Shown piece after piece: positions 26,114 through 50,000 of a stretch of 64,000 nucleotides of DNA. Positions within the stretch are counted from its first letter, which is position 1. Every line of letters begins with the position of its first letter. This DNA comes from NCEH01 sp002257205 (GTDB lineage Bacteria > Pseudomonadota > Alphaproteobacteria > Rhizobiales > Xanthobacteraceae): NCBI RefSeq assembly GCF_043195105.1, contig NZ_JBAFWO010000002.1; one strand, given 5' to 3'. Made by a program: the position numbers and the translations under genes. Under the pieces are notes generated by a model. It saw only the letters and a list, made by a program, of their open reading frames with translations, did not search any database and was not told the DNA's origin.

Positions 26114-26778
26114 GCGGCGAGATGCGGCCGCGCTTCGCCGCCTGCGCAGACCGCCAGGCAATGGCCGGGCGGGGCGCGGCCGCTCCACACATGCCAGTCG
26201 CCCGACGCGGCGCCGGAAAGCTGCGTCACCGCCAAGGGATCGAACGCAAACTCCACCGTCTGTGGCGCCTGAGACAGGCCGAGGCCGGCCGCTTTGAGCA
26301 GGCTTTCCTTCAGGGTCCACAAGGTGAAGAAGCGTTGGGTGCGGGCCTCTTCGTCCGCGAGCGCGGCGAGGGCCGCATGCTCGGCCGGCGCGCAGAAGGC
26401 GGTGGCGAGATCCAGCGTCGCGGTGGCCGGCACGATGGCTTCCACATCGACACCCAGCGGGGCCGCTTCGCCCACCACCACCGCCACCAGCCCGGCGGTG
26501 TGGGAGAGGCTGAAGCTGACGCCCGCGCCGCCTTCGGCATGGGCGACGGGCTTGCCGAGCGGCGGCGCATGAAAGCGCCATGCGGCCGGCGCGACGGCGG
26601 GGCGGCGGCGGCTGAGGGCGAAGCGCGCAAGCGCGTGGGCGGCGATAAAGGCGGTGCGGTCGCGCGCAAAGCGCAGGCGCGCCGCCCGGGCGCATTCCTC
26701 CGCGTCCAGCACGGCGGCGAAGCGCGCGTCCTCCTGCGGGCCAAGCCGGTCGAGGGCGAGCAGGTAAAGTTCGATCAC
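25999..26778 (-). CDS. Sfp-type 4'-phosphopantetheinyl transferase
   Basis: 259 residues from GTG 26778, chosen because AAGGAAGG lies seven bases upstream. It transfers phosphopantetheine from CoA to the Ser of carrier domains. The signature residues are present: SFSLSHTAGLVAV (CoA phosphate contacts), GVDVEAI (Mg-binding Asp/Glu) and FTLWTLKESLLKAAG (WxxKES). It should activate all ACP/T domains of the cluster. The last 115 bp (38 codons) overlap the end of the terminal NRPS on the opposite strand, and the low-complexity tail there is Ala/Ser-rich in both proteins. Confidence 0.93.
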   Translation of the reverse strand: MIELYLLALDRLGPQEDARFAAVLDAEECARAARLRFARDRTAFIAAHALARFALSRRRPAVAPAAWRFHAPPLGKPVAHAEGGAGVSFSLSHTAGLVAVVVGEAAPLGVDVEAIVPATATLDLATAFCAPAEHAALAALADEEARTQRFFTLWTLKESLLKAAGLGLSQAPQTVEFAFDPLAVTQLSGAASGDWHVWSGRAPPGHCLAVCAGGEARPHLAAYTVGDGAALAADATLPDAALADASLALSTCRSRASTV

Positions 26779-26861
26779 CGCCCCGCCTTCCTTTTCATTG
26801 CCGCCGGGAGGGCCACGCGCTGCCGCTCCGGCGCGGGTGCGCGCGCAGGGACGGACCGCCG

Positions 26862-28478
26862 ATGAGCCCCCCCGATATGGACCAGATGGCGCAGATCCAT
26901 CGCCTGTTTCGCGACCGCATTCAAGACGATGCGCCGGGTGCCGTGCTAGCGGTGTTGAGTGGCGGGGAGAGCGTGCTTGAGGAGGCCTATGGCCGCGCGG
27001 ATCTGGCCCAGAACGTGCCGCTTCATGGCGCGAGCGTGCTGCGCGTGGGCTCCCAGAGCAAGCAGTTCGCGGTCTATCTCGCGCTCCAATTGGCACGCGC
27101 GGGCAAGCTTTCGCTCGACGATGCGGTGGGCGATCATGTCACCTGGGTGCCGTCCGCCTGGCGCCAATTGCGCCTGCGCAGCCTCGCCGCCAACACCAGC
27201 GGCCTGCGCGATCTGCTGGACCTGATGGTGCTGGGCGGCGTGAACGCCCTCGGCCCGGTCTCGCGCCAACTGGAACGGCAGGTGATCGCCATGAGCCCCG
27301 GCGTCGCGGCCGAAGAGGACGCGGACCTGCTCTATTCCAACAGCAATTTCCTCCTGCTCACCGACGTGGTGGAGGCGGCCTCCGGTGCGCCGTTCGAGGA
27401 GCTGCTGGCGCAATATGTCACCGGCCCGCTCGGCATGGCCGACACCCGTTTGCTGCGGCGGGATGATGAATGGACACCGCGTCTCGCCAGCCATTATCGC
27501 CGGGACGGAGCGGGCGGCTTTCTGCGCGGCACCTCGCTCGCGGCCCTGGGCGGGGAAGGCGGGCTCGTCTCCACCCTCGCCGACATGGTGCGCTGGCAGA
27601 AGCATTTGCGCGCCGGGCATCTGGCGGGCGATCCGATCATCGCCGAAATGGAGCGCGGCGCACGGCTCTCCACGGGCGCGCCATCGCCCTATGGGCTCGG
27701 CCTCGTGCGCACGCTGCATGGCGGCATGATGGGCATCGGCCATGGCGGCTCGGTGGTGGGGGCGCGCTCGGAATCCGTGCGCTTTCCCGCGGCCGATCTC
27801 GGCGTCGTGCTGATCGCCAATCGCGAGGATCTGCCGGTGTTCGCTTTGGTGCGGCAGGTGCTCGACATCCTGCTGCGCCGCCCGTCCGCCGCGCGCCTGC
27901 CCGAGGAAGCGCTGGCGCCGCTGCGCGCCATGGGCGGGCTGTGGCGGGAAGAGGGTGGCGGGCGGGTGCTGGAGCTTGCGGCCGACGCCGAGGGCGCGAC
28001 GCTCACCACCAGCATGGGACCGGCGCCGCTGGTGCTGGCGGAACAGGTACCGGGCGACGGAGATTGGGCCGCGCCGCAGATGGCGCTGCCGCCGCTCGCC
28101 TTGCTGGCGCAGGCGGGCGAGGGGCTGCACGCCGCGCGCTGGGGCCGCGCCGCGCGCTTCGTGCCCGCCCGCCCGGATGCACACGTCGCCGATCCGCGCG
28201 GCCGCTACCGGGCGCGCGACGTGGCGCTCGACGCGGAGGTGACGGGAGACGCGGGCGCCTTGCGCATCGCGCTCGCTTCGCCTTATGGCGTCTGCCGGGC
28301 GCGCCTCGTCGCCTGCGACGGCGATCTGTTCCGCGCGGTGCCGGATGCCGGGGATCTGCACGGGCGGTGGCTCATTTCGCCGTGGAATTCCGCCTGGCTG
28401 TTCAGCCTGTGGGTGCGGCCGGGCGGCTTCGTGCTGAATTCGGACCAGAGCGCGAATCTCATGTTCGACCGCATGTGA
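26862..28478 (+). CDS. serine beta-lactamase-fold hydrolase, D-aminopeptidase-like
   Basis: 538 residues, no signal peptide. Class C/penicillin-binding motifs are complete: SxxK as SQSK (S64-K67), YSN (158-160) and HGG (His294). After about residue 340 comes a roughly 200-residue beta-rich region, which together with the total length recalls the two extra domains of Ochrobactrum D-aminopeptidase (about 520 aa). A cytoplasmic peptidase or esterase acting on D-residue-containing peptides would suit a cluster with an epimerase, but the substrate is an inference. It is divergent from the PPTase (83-bp gap). Confidence 0.82.
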   Translation: MSPPDMDQMAQIHRLFRDRIQDDAPGAVLAVLSGGESVLEEAYGRADLAQNVPLHGASVLRVGSQSKQFAVYLALQLARAGKLSLDDAVGDHVTWVPSAWRQLRLRSLAANTSGLRDLLDLMVLGGVNALGPVSRQLERQVIAMSPGVAAEEDADLLYSNSNFLLLTDVVEAASGAPFEELLAQYVTGPLGMADTRLLRRDDEWTPRLASHYRRDGAGGFLRGTSLAALGGEGGLVSTLADMVRWQKHLRAGHLAGDPIIAEMERGARLSTGAPSPYGLGLVRTLHGGMMGIGHGGSVVGARSESVRFPAADLGVVLIANREDLPVFALVRQVLDILLRRPSAARLPEEALAPLRAMGGLWREEGGGRVLELAADAEGATLTTSMGPAPLVLAEQVPGDGDWAAPQMALPPLALLAQAGEGLHAARWGRAARFVPARPDAHVADPRGRYRARDVALDAEVTGDAGALRIALASPYGVCRARLVACDGDLFRAVPDAGDLHGRWLISPWNSAWLFSLWVRPGGFVLNSDQSANLMFDRM

Positions 28479-28592
28479 CGCGGCAGCGCCGGTCGGCCTG
28501 TGCTCTTTGGTTGCAGCCGTGCTGGCTCGCTTCCCCTTACGCAACTTTCGCGCGCAGCTTAAGCTTCTGCGGCGATGCGGCGGGGGCTGATC

Positions 28593-29150
28593 ATGCGTGC
28601 GAATGTGGCGAAGACTCTGGTGCGGCTTGTGGCGGCCTGCGTCTGGCTGGCCTTTCTTGTGCCGTCGGCCATGGCGGCGGACGGGCGGGCGAAATTCATC
28701 GCCGAGAACCACTGTCAGATCACGCACCGCCTCTTCATGACCTACCTCCAGCGGCAAAAGCTGGACCGATTTGTCGTCGCATCGGTGAAGGGCGGGAACC
28801 AGCAATATGTGCAATGCCTGCTGCTGGAGGATAACAAGCAGATGCTGTGCGAGGCGGCATCCGGATTCTACGGCGTGAAGAAAGGCGAGGCGCGGGACGA
28901 GGTGCGGATGAGCAACCTTGCGATCCTCGAGGCGGCGGGGTTCGACACCGACAGTTCAGAGGGAAATTTTCAGAAGCTTCTGGTCATTTCGCAACCCACT
29001 GGGGACTTTGACCGCGTCGCCGATCTCATGCTCGGGCTCTTGTATGATATTTACGGCGCGCGTCGCGGCGATCGGCTGACCTATGTGGCCCCGATGGCCA
29101 TGGAGCTTTTCGACGGATACAAATGTCCGGCGGTGCCCAAAACGCCGTGA
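28593..29150 (+). CDS. secreted orphan protein with four cysteines
   Basis: 185 residues from ATG 28593; ATG 28575 adds six residues. A clear signal peptide ends near VPSAMA. The mature part has four Cys (ENHC, YVQC, QMLC, YKCP), enough for two disulfides, with helical segments (SNLAILEAAGFDTD, VADLMLGLLYDIYG). I do not recognise a family with confidence; the helix-sheet pattern vaguely recalls YbjN/TY-Chap-like folds. It lies inside the cluster region and could be a periplasmic accessory factor. Confidence 0.6.
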   Translation: MRANVAKTLVRLVAACVWLAFLVPSAMAADGRAKFIAENHCQITHRLFMTYLQRQKLDRFVVASVKGGNQQYVQCLLLEDNKQMLCEAASGFYGVKKGEARDEVRMSNLAILEAAGFDTDSSEGNFQKLLVISQPTGDFDRVADLMLGLLYDIYGARRGDRLTYVAPMAMELFDGYKCPAVPKTP

Positions 29151-29177
29151 CCGCAACGCCTCAGGCCCGCAGCCCCC

Positions 29178-30296
29178 TCACGCCCGCCAGTCGCCGGCAG
29201 CCTTGTCCATGGCGGCGAAGAGGTCTGACGGGTCGAGGGCGGCGATGGTGCCGACGCGGCCGGTCATGGTCTGCGCCATGAGCATCGCGTTCAACACCGC
29301 TTCCTCGATGCCCTCCACCACCGCCAGCAGCAGCGGATCGAGGCTCTCATTGGCGTGCCATTCCAGGGTGGAGAGGGGCTTTTCCGGCAGCGGCCCCGGC
29401 CCGCCGGCGGTGGAGAAGGCGACGAACATGTCGCCCGAGGCATTGCCCGAGGGGGTGCCGCCGCGCGCGATGCCGAGCCCGCCACGCCGTGCGAGGCGCT
29501 CCAGCTGGGTCGGGTAGAGCGGCGCGTCGGTGGCGATGATGCCGATGATGGAGCCGCTCTCGCGATTGATGCCGCGCGGGTCCGGCAGATGAGCGCCGAC
29601 CGGCAGGCCGAGCACCTGGAGCCACGGGCGGATGCCGTGATTCGCCTGCACCAGCACGCCCACGGTGAAGGTGCCGGCGGGTGTGCGCACGACACGGGAC
29701 GCGGTGCCGGTGCCGCCCTTGAAGCCGTAGCAGATCATGCCCGTGCCGCCGCCCACATTGCCCTCCTCGAGCGGGCCGGAGCGGGCCGATTCGATGGCCG
29801 CGATCACGTCGTCCTCGGTGACGTGCTGGCCGACGATGTCGTTCAGATAGCCGTCGAAGGTTTCCGCCGCCACCGGCATCACCCAGCTTTCATGCTCCAA
29901 TTTGTCGCGGAAGCGGCGGCACATCCAGCGCACGGTGGCGTGGTGGGCGAGGCCGACCGAAAAAGTGTTGGTGATGGTGATCGGGCCGGAGAGCCAGCCG
30001 GCCTCGCGAATCCAATGGGTGCCGGTCATCTCGCCGCTGCCGTTCTGCGAGAAGAAGCCCGCCCACACCGGGTCCACCACCTGCGCGATCGGGCGCGGCA
30101 GCACCGCGGTGACGCCCGTGCGCACCGGAAGGTCATCGCCACGAACGATTGTATTAAATCCGACTTCAACCCCTGATACGTCCGTTATGGCGTTCAGCGG
30201 CCCCGGTTGGCCGGGTAAGCGCAATCCGGCTGCGCGGGCGCGTTGCCGGCTCACGTTCTGATCGCGCCCGGACGGGATATATGTCGTATCAGCCAT
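29178..30296 (-). CDS. DmpA/P1-family aminopeptidase
   Basis: 372 residues. Family motifs: GPLNAITDVSGVEVG at the N-terminus, GITAVLPR-like TGVTAVLPRP, TNTFSVG, EGNVGGGTGMICYGFKGGTGTASR, and the Gly-Ser pair of the self-cleavage/nucleophile site in RESGSIIGIIATDAPL. DmpA enzymes are N-terminal nucleophile hydrolases that self-cleave and remove N-terminal L-residues, D-amino-acid esters or amides, or beta-amino acids. The beta-aminopeptidase activity is suggestive next to a beta-amino fatty acyl synthase. No signal peptide is present. It is divergent from the giant synthase gene, so the two may share control DNA (30297-30447). Confidence 0.9.
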   Translation of the reverse strand: MADTTYIPSGRDQNVSRQRARAAGLRLPGQPGPLNAITDVSGVEVGFNTIVRGDDLPVRTGVTAVLPRPIAQVVDPVWAGFFSQNGSGEMTGTHWIREAGWLSGPITITNTFSVGLAHHATVRWMCRRFRDKLEHESWVMPVAAETFDGYLNDIVGQHVTEDDVIAAIESARSGPLEEGNVGGGTGMICYGFKGGTGTASRVVRTPAGTFTVGVLVQANHGIRPWLQVLGLPVGAHLPDPRGINRESGSIIGIIATDAPLYPTQLERLARRGGLGIARGGTPSGNASGDMFVAFSTAGGPGPLPEKPLSTLEWHANESLDPLLLAVVEGIEEAVLNAMLMAQTMTGRVGTIAALDPSDLFAAMDKAAGDWRA

Positions 30297-30447
30297 GGTC
30301 TCCGCCCACGCCTACCAGCCTTCGCGCAATGAAACTACAGAATAAGTGCGTCCTTCATAAGACATTGCAATTCCGCTGCCTGTCATAGGCGTGTCGCAGT
30401 TTCGGGATCATTGGGGCTTCGCTCGCGGTAGAAACTTTCGGGGCATC

Positions 30448-45180
<14,733 letters not shown>

Positions 45181-45183
45181 GCC

Positions 45184-47052
45184 ATGTGCGGAATTGTCGG
45201 ACATCTCAGGCGCCACCCCGGCCCCGCGGTTCCGGACGATCTCATCGTCCGCATGGCCGATACGCTGCGCCATCGCGGGCCGGACGATGAGGGCTTTTTC
45301 GCCGACGATGCGGTGAGCCTGGGCTTCCGCCGGCTCTCCATCGTCGACCTCGCTGCCGGCCGCCAGCCCATGTTCGCGGCCGAGGGGCGCGTGGTGGGCA
45401 TCTGCAACGGCGAAATCTATAATTACGCCGAGTTGCGCTCCGATCTGGAAAGCCGGGGCCACCGCTTCGCCACCCGCTGCGACACCGAGCTGGTGCCGGC
45501 GCTGTTCGCCGAATATGGCGTCGACTTCGCCCGCCGCATCAACGGACAATTCGCCTTCGCGGTGTTCGACCGGGCGACCCGCCGGCTTGTGCTCGGCCGC
45601 GACCAGGTGGGCATCGCCCCGCTCTTCTATGCCGAGCGCGACGGGCTCTTGATGTTCGGCTCGGAAATCCGCGCGTTGCTGTCCCACAACAGCCTGGAAC
45701 GCACGGTGGACCTGACCGCGCTCGATCAGATCTTCACCTTTCCCGGCCTCGTCTCGCCCCGCACCATTTTCGCCGCGGTGAAGAGCCTGCCGCCCGGCCA
45801 TGTGCTGGTGGCGGACCCGGACAAGCCGCTCCGGGTCCAGAAATACTGGGATCTCGACTATCCGCTCGCGCAGGACATCGCCCCGCGCCGGCTGGAGGAG
45901 TGTGTCGAGGAACTGGACGCGGCGCTGCGGCAGGCGGTGCGCTATCGTCTCCAGGCCGACGTTCCGGTGGGCGGCTATCTTTCCGGCGGGCTGGATTCCT
46001 CGCTCATCGCCGCCATCGTGGCCGATGTGGCGGGCGCATCCACGCGCCACACCTTCTCCATCACCTTCCCCGATCGCGCCATGGACGAGCGCGGCCCCCA
46101 GCGGCTGATGGCGAAGCTGCTCGGCACCGTGCATCACGAGGCGGAGGTGGACCCTTCCGTCCTCTCGCGCCGGCTCGCCGATATCGTGCGCTGCGCCGAG
46201 GCGCCGTTGCGGGAATCCTACAATGTCTGCTCGCTCCTGCTCTCCGGCATGGTGCGCGACGCGGGCCTGAAAGTGGTGCTCACCGGCGAGGGCGCGGACG
46301 AGCTGTTCGGCGGCTATGTGGGCTATCGGCTCGACATGGAACGCGGTGCGGCACCGGAAAGCCTCGACCTCGACGAGATGATCGAGGCGGAATGGCGCGA
46401 GCGCCTGTGGGGTGATCCCGGCTTCTTCTATGAGAAGAATTACGCCGCCAGCCGCGAGAACCGCCAGGGCCTCTATGCCGATGCGGTCGCCGCGCGCTTC
46501 GACAGCTTCGATTGCCTCGCCGGCGAGGTGGTGGACCGCAGCCAGATCGCCGGCCGCCATCCCTTCCACATCCGCTCTTATCTCGATTTCAAGCTGCGCA
46601 TGGCGGACCATCTGCTGGCCGACCATGGCGACCGGGTGAGCTTCGCCAATTCGGTGGAGGCGCGCTATCCCTTCCTCGACATCGGCGTCATCGACGTGGC
46701 GCGGCGCATTCCGCCCGCTCTGATGGTGCATGGCGGGGAGGAGAAATACGTCCTCAAGCAGGTGGCGCGGCGCTATCTGCCGGCCGAGATCGTGGACCGC
46801 AAGAAATTCTCCTTCGTCGCCCATTCCAGCGCCCGCCTGCTGCGTGCCCGCGAACCGCAGGTGCTCGACCTGCTGGACGAAGAGCGCATCCGCGCCGACG
46901 GCTATTTCAACCCCGCCGCCATCGCCCATCTCAAAACCCGATACCTCGATCCGAAGACCGAGCTGAACCAGACCTTCGAGGACGACTTTCTGATGGTCGT
47001 TCTCACCTTCGGCCTGCTTCGCGAACACTTTGCCTTGCCGCAGCTCTCCTGA
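45184..47052 (+). CDS. AsnB-type asparagine synthase / amidotransferase
   Basis: 622 residues, 3 bp after the giant synthase. The class II glutaminase domain begins with the catalytic Cys2 (MCGIVGHLRRH) and shows RHRGPDDEG, NGEIYNY. The synthetase domain has the PP-loop SGGLDSS (near residue 273) and GEGADELFGGY. It either makes free Asn or amidates a carboxylate on the growing peptide. AsnB homologues in other pathways (for example in peptide antibiotics) do the latter. Since the terminal A domain reads as Asp, amidation of that residue or supply of Asn are both possible. It is tightly coupled to the synthases. Confidence 0.92.
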   Translation: MCGIVGHLRRHPGPAVPDDLIVRMADTLRHRGPDDEGFFADDAVSLGFRRLSIVDLAAGRQPMFAAEGRVVGICNGEIYNYAELRSDLESRGHRFATRCDTELVPALFAEYGVDFARRINGQFAFAVFDRATRRLVLGRDQVGIAPLFYAERDGLLMFGSEIRALLSHNSLERTVDLTALDQIFTFPGLVSPRTIFAAVKSLPPGHVLVADPDKPLRVQKYWDLDYPLAQDIAPRRLEECVEELDAALRQAVRYRLQADVPVGGYLSGGLDSSLIAAIVADVAGASTRHTFSITFPDRAMDERGPQRLMAKLLGTVHHEAEVDPSVLSRRLADIVRCAEAPLRESYNVCSLLLSGMVRDAGLKVVLTGEGADELFGGYVGYRLDMERGAAPESLDLDEMIEAEWRERLWGDPGFFYEKNYAASRENRQGLYADAVAARFDSFDCLAGEVVDRSQIAGRHPFHIRSYLDFKLRMADHLLADHGDRVSFANSVEARYPFLDIGVIDVARRIPPALMVHGGEEKYVLKQVARRYLPAEIVDRKKFSFVAHSSARLLRAREPQVLDLLDEERIRADGYFNPAAIAHLKTRYLDPKTELNQTFEDDFLMVVLTFGLLREHFALPQLS

Positions 47053-47065
47053 CGGGACAAGACCC

Positions 47066-50000
47066 ATGCAACGCGCTTCCTATGTCGACCAGTTCGAGCT
47101 TCAGGCGGCGGCCCGGCCCGACGCCGTTGCCGTGCTGCGGCGCGACGGCCCCGTCACCTATGCCGCGCTCGACGCGCGCGCGAATGCCATCGCGGCGCGG
47201 CTCGCGCAGGCGGGCGTGGCGCGCAATGCCATCGTCGGCCTGTTCCTGCCGGCGGGCAGCGATTATGTGGCGGCGCTGCTCGCCACCGGAAAGGCCGGCG
47301 GCGCCTTCCTGCCGCTGCCGCCGGACCTGCCGGAACAGCGGTTGCGTGCCTATCTGAACAAGGCGCGCAGCCGCGTCATCCTCACGCACGCCGCGCTGGC
47401 GGATGACCTGCGCGCGCGCCTCGCGGCGACGCAGGCGCAGGCCGAAGGGCCGGTGGATATTATCGCGCTGGAAGAGTGCGCCGATGCCGTTGCCGCGGCC
47501 CCGGAACGGCGCATCGGGCCGACGGACGCGGCCTATGTCATGTTCACCTCGGGCTCCACCGGCGCGCCCAAGGCCATTCTCGGCCCACATCGCAGCCTCT
47601 CCCACTTCCTGCGCTGGGAGATCGGCGAATTCGCCCTCACCGAGGAGACGCGCGGCTCCTGGCTCGCGCCGGTCACGTTCGACGTCAGCCTGCGCGACAT
47701 GCTGGTGCCGCTGATGGTCGGCGGCACGCTCTGCACGGTCGACGAGGACACTCGCCTCTCGCCGCGCCATCTGGTCGAGGCCCTGAAGGCGGCGGGCGTC
47801 ACGCTGGTGCATTGCGTGCCGACCGTGCTGCGCCTCCTCACCCGCGAGCTGGAGCGGCGGGGCGAGGCGGATCCTCTGCCCGCATTGAAGCATCTGCTGG
47901 TGGCGGGCGAGCCGCTGCTCGGCGCCGATGTCGCCGCCTGGCGCGCGGCGGCGGGGGAAGGGGCGCAGGTCGCCAATCTCTACGGCCCGTCCGAGACCAC
48001 GCTCGCCAAGGTGTTCCACCGCGTCGGCGACCTGCCGGCGGACCTGCGGCGCGTTCTGCCCATCGGCCGGCCGCTGCCGGATACGCGGGTGCTGGTGCTC
48101 ACCAACGGGCGCGCCTGCGCGGTGAACCAGATCGGCGAGATCCATATCGAGACCGCCTATCCCTCGCTCGGCTATCTCAATGATCCCGAGCTGACGGCCG
48201 CCGCCTTCATCGCCAATCCGCTGGAGGCAGAGGGCGCGCCGCGCCTGTACAAGACCGGCGATCTTGGCCGCCTGCTGCCTGACGGTACGGTGGAATGCCT
48301 CGGCCGGCAGGACAATCAGGTGAAGATCAACGGCGTGCGCATCGAATTGGGCGAGATCGAAGCCGCCCTGCGCGCCGTTCCCGGCATCGCCGCTGCCGCC
48401 GCCGCGCTCCAGGAGGGCGAAGGGCAGATGCCCGTGCTGGTGGGCTATTATGTGCGCGCCGACGGCGAGACAGCGCCGCTTTCGGTGGACCTGCTGAAGG
48501 GCGCGCTCGGCAAATCCCTGCCGCCCGCCATGCAGCCGCGCGTGTTCCTGCCGCTGGAGGCTTTGCCCACCACCATCTCCGGCAAGCTGAACCGCAAGGC
48601 GCTGCCGCGGCCGGAGGAATTGTTCTACGCCCAGCACGGCTTCGTGCCGGCGCAGAGCGCAACCGAGGCGGCGCTTGCGGAGATCTGGGCCGAGCTGTTC
48701 GGCCTCGGGAAAGTGAGCGTGGAAACCCGCTTCCACGATTTCGGCGGGGATTCGCTCAAGGCCATCCGCGCCGTGCAGAAGATTTATCAGGCGCTGGCCG
48801 TCGAGGTGAGCCTGAAGGATTTCTTCGCCGCCCCCCACATCCGCGCGCTCGCGGCGCTGGTGGATGCGGCCCGCCCGCAGGCCGCCCCGCAGGTTTCCAT
48901 TCCCCGCGCGGCGCCGGCCGAATTCTATCCCGCGAACCCCGCGCAGAACCGCCTGTGGCGGCTCGACCGGCTGGGCGTCGCGCCCACCGCCTATAATCTG
49001 TTCGAGACCTATGAACTCCACGGCGCGCTGGACGAAGAGGCGCTGGAGCGGGCGTTTGCGCTGCTGATCGCGCGTCACGACACCTTGCGCACCACCTTCC
49101 GCGAAGGCCCGGACGGCGCCGGCGCGCAGGTGGTGCATGCCGAACTGCCCTGGCACCTGGAGCAGGTGGACCTGCGCCGCCATGCTGATCCGACCGGCGA
49201 AGCCGCGCGGCTCGCCGCCGCCAATGGCGCCCATCGCTTCGATCTCGTGGCCGGCCCGCTGATGCGCGTGGTGCTGGTGCGCCTGCCGGACGAAGGCGGC
49301 GTGGCGGCTCATCTGCTGCTGTTCAACATCCACCACATCGTCGCCGACGTCTGGTCGCTCAGCGTGCTGGTGCGCGAGCTGGCCGAATGCTACGCGGCGC
49401 TGCGCCAGCATCGCCAGCCGGTGTTGCCCGCGCTCGACGTGCAGATGCGCGATGTCGCCGTGTGGCAGGCGGAGCGCGCGGAAAGCGGCGCGCTTACCGC
49501 CGACCGGGCGTTCTGGCTCGACCAGTTCGCGACCCCCGTGCCGCCGCTCGATCTGCCGCGCGACCGGGCCCGCCCGCCGGTGCAGACCCTGACCGGCCGC
49601 ACCGCCCGCTTCGACCTCGGGGCGACGGCCATGGGCGCGGTGGAAGCGCTGGCCCAGCGTACCGGAACGACCCTGTTCGTGGTTCTCACCGCGCTCACCA
49701 AGGCGTTCCTGCACCGCTATTCCGGCCAGACCGAGTTGGTGCTCGGCTGCCCGGTCGCCGGCCGCGCCGATGCCGCCCTGGAGCATCAGATCGGCTATTA
49801 TGTGAACACCCTCGCCCTGCGCGATGCGCTCGCGGACGGGGAGAGCTTCGCCGCCTTCCTGGCGCGCGTGGGCGCAACGACGAATGCCGCACTTGCGCAC
49901 CAGGATTACCCGTTCGACACCTTGGTGAACGAGCTGCAGATCGAGCGCGACATGAGCCGCTCGCCCTTGTTCGACGCCATGATCGTGCTGCAGAATTTCG

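Noticed and set aside
22073..26695. Minus-strand open frame opposite the terminal NRPS
   Set aside because: Same reason: all conserved motifs are on the plus strand, and the minus frame has no recognisable domain.
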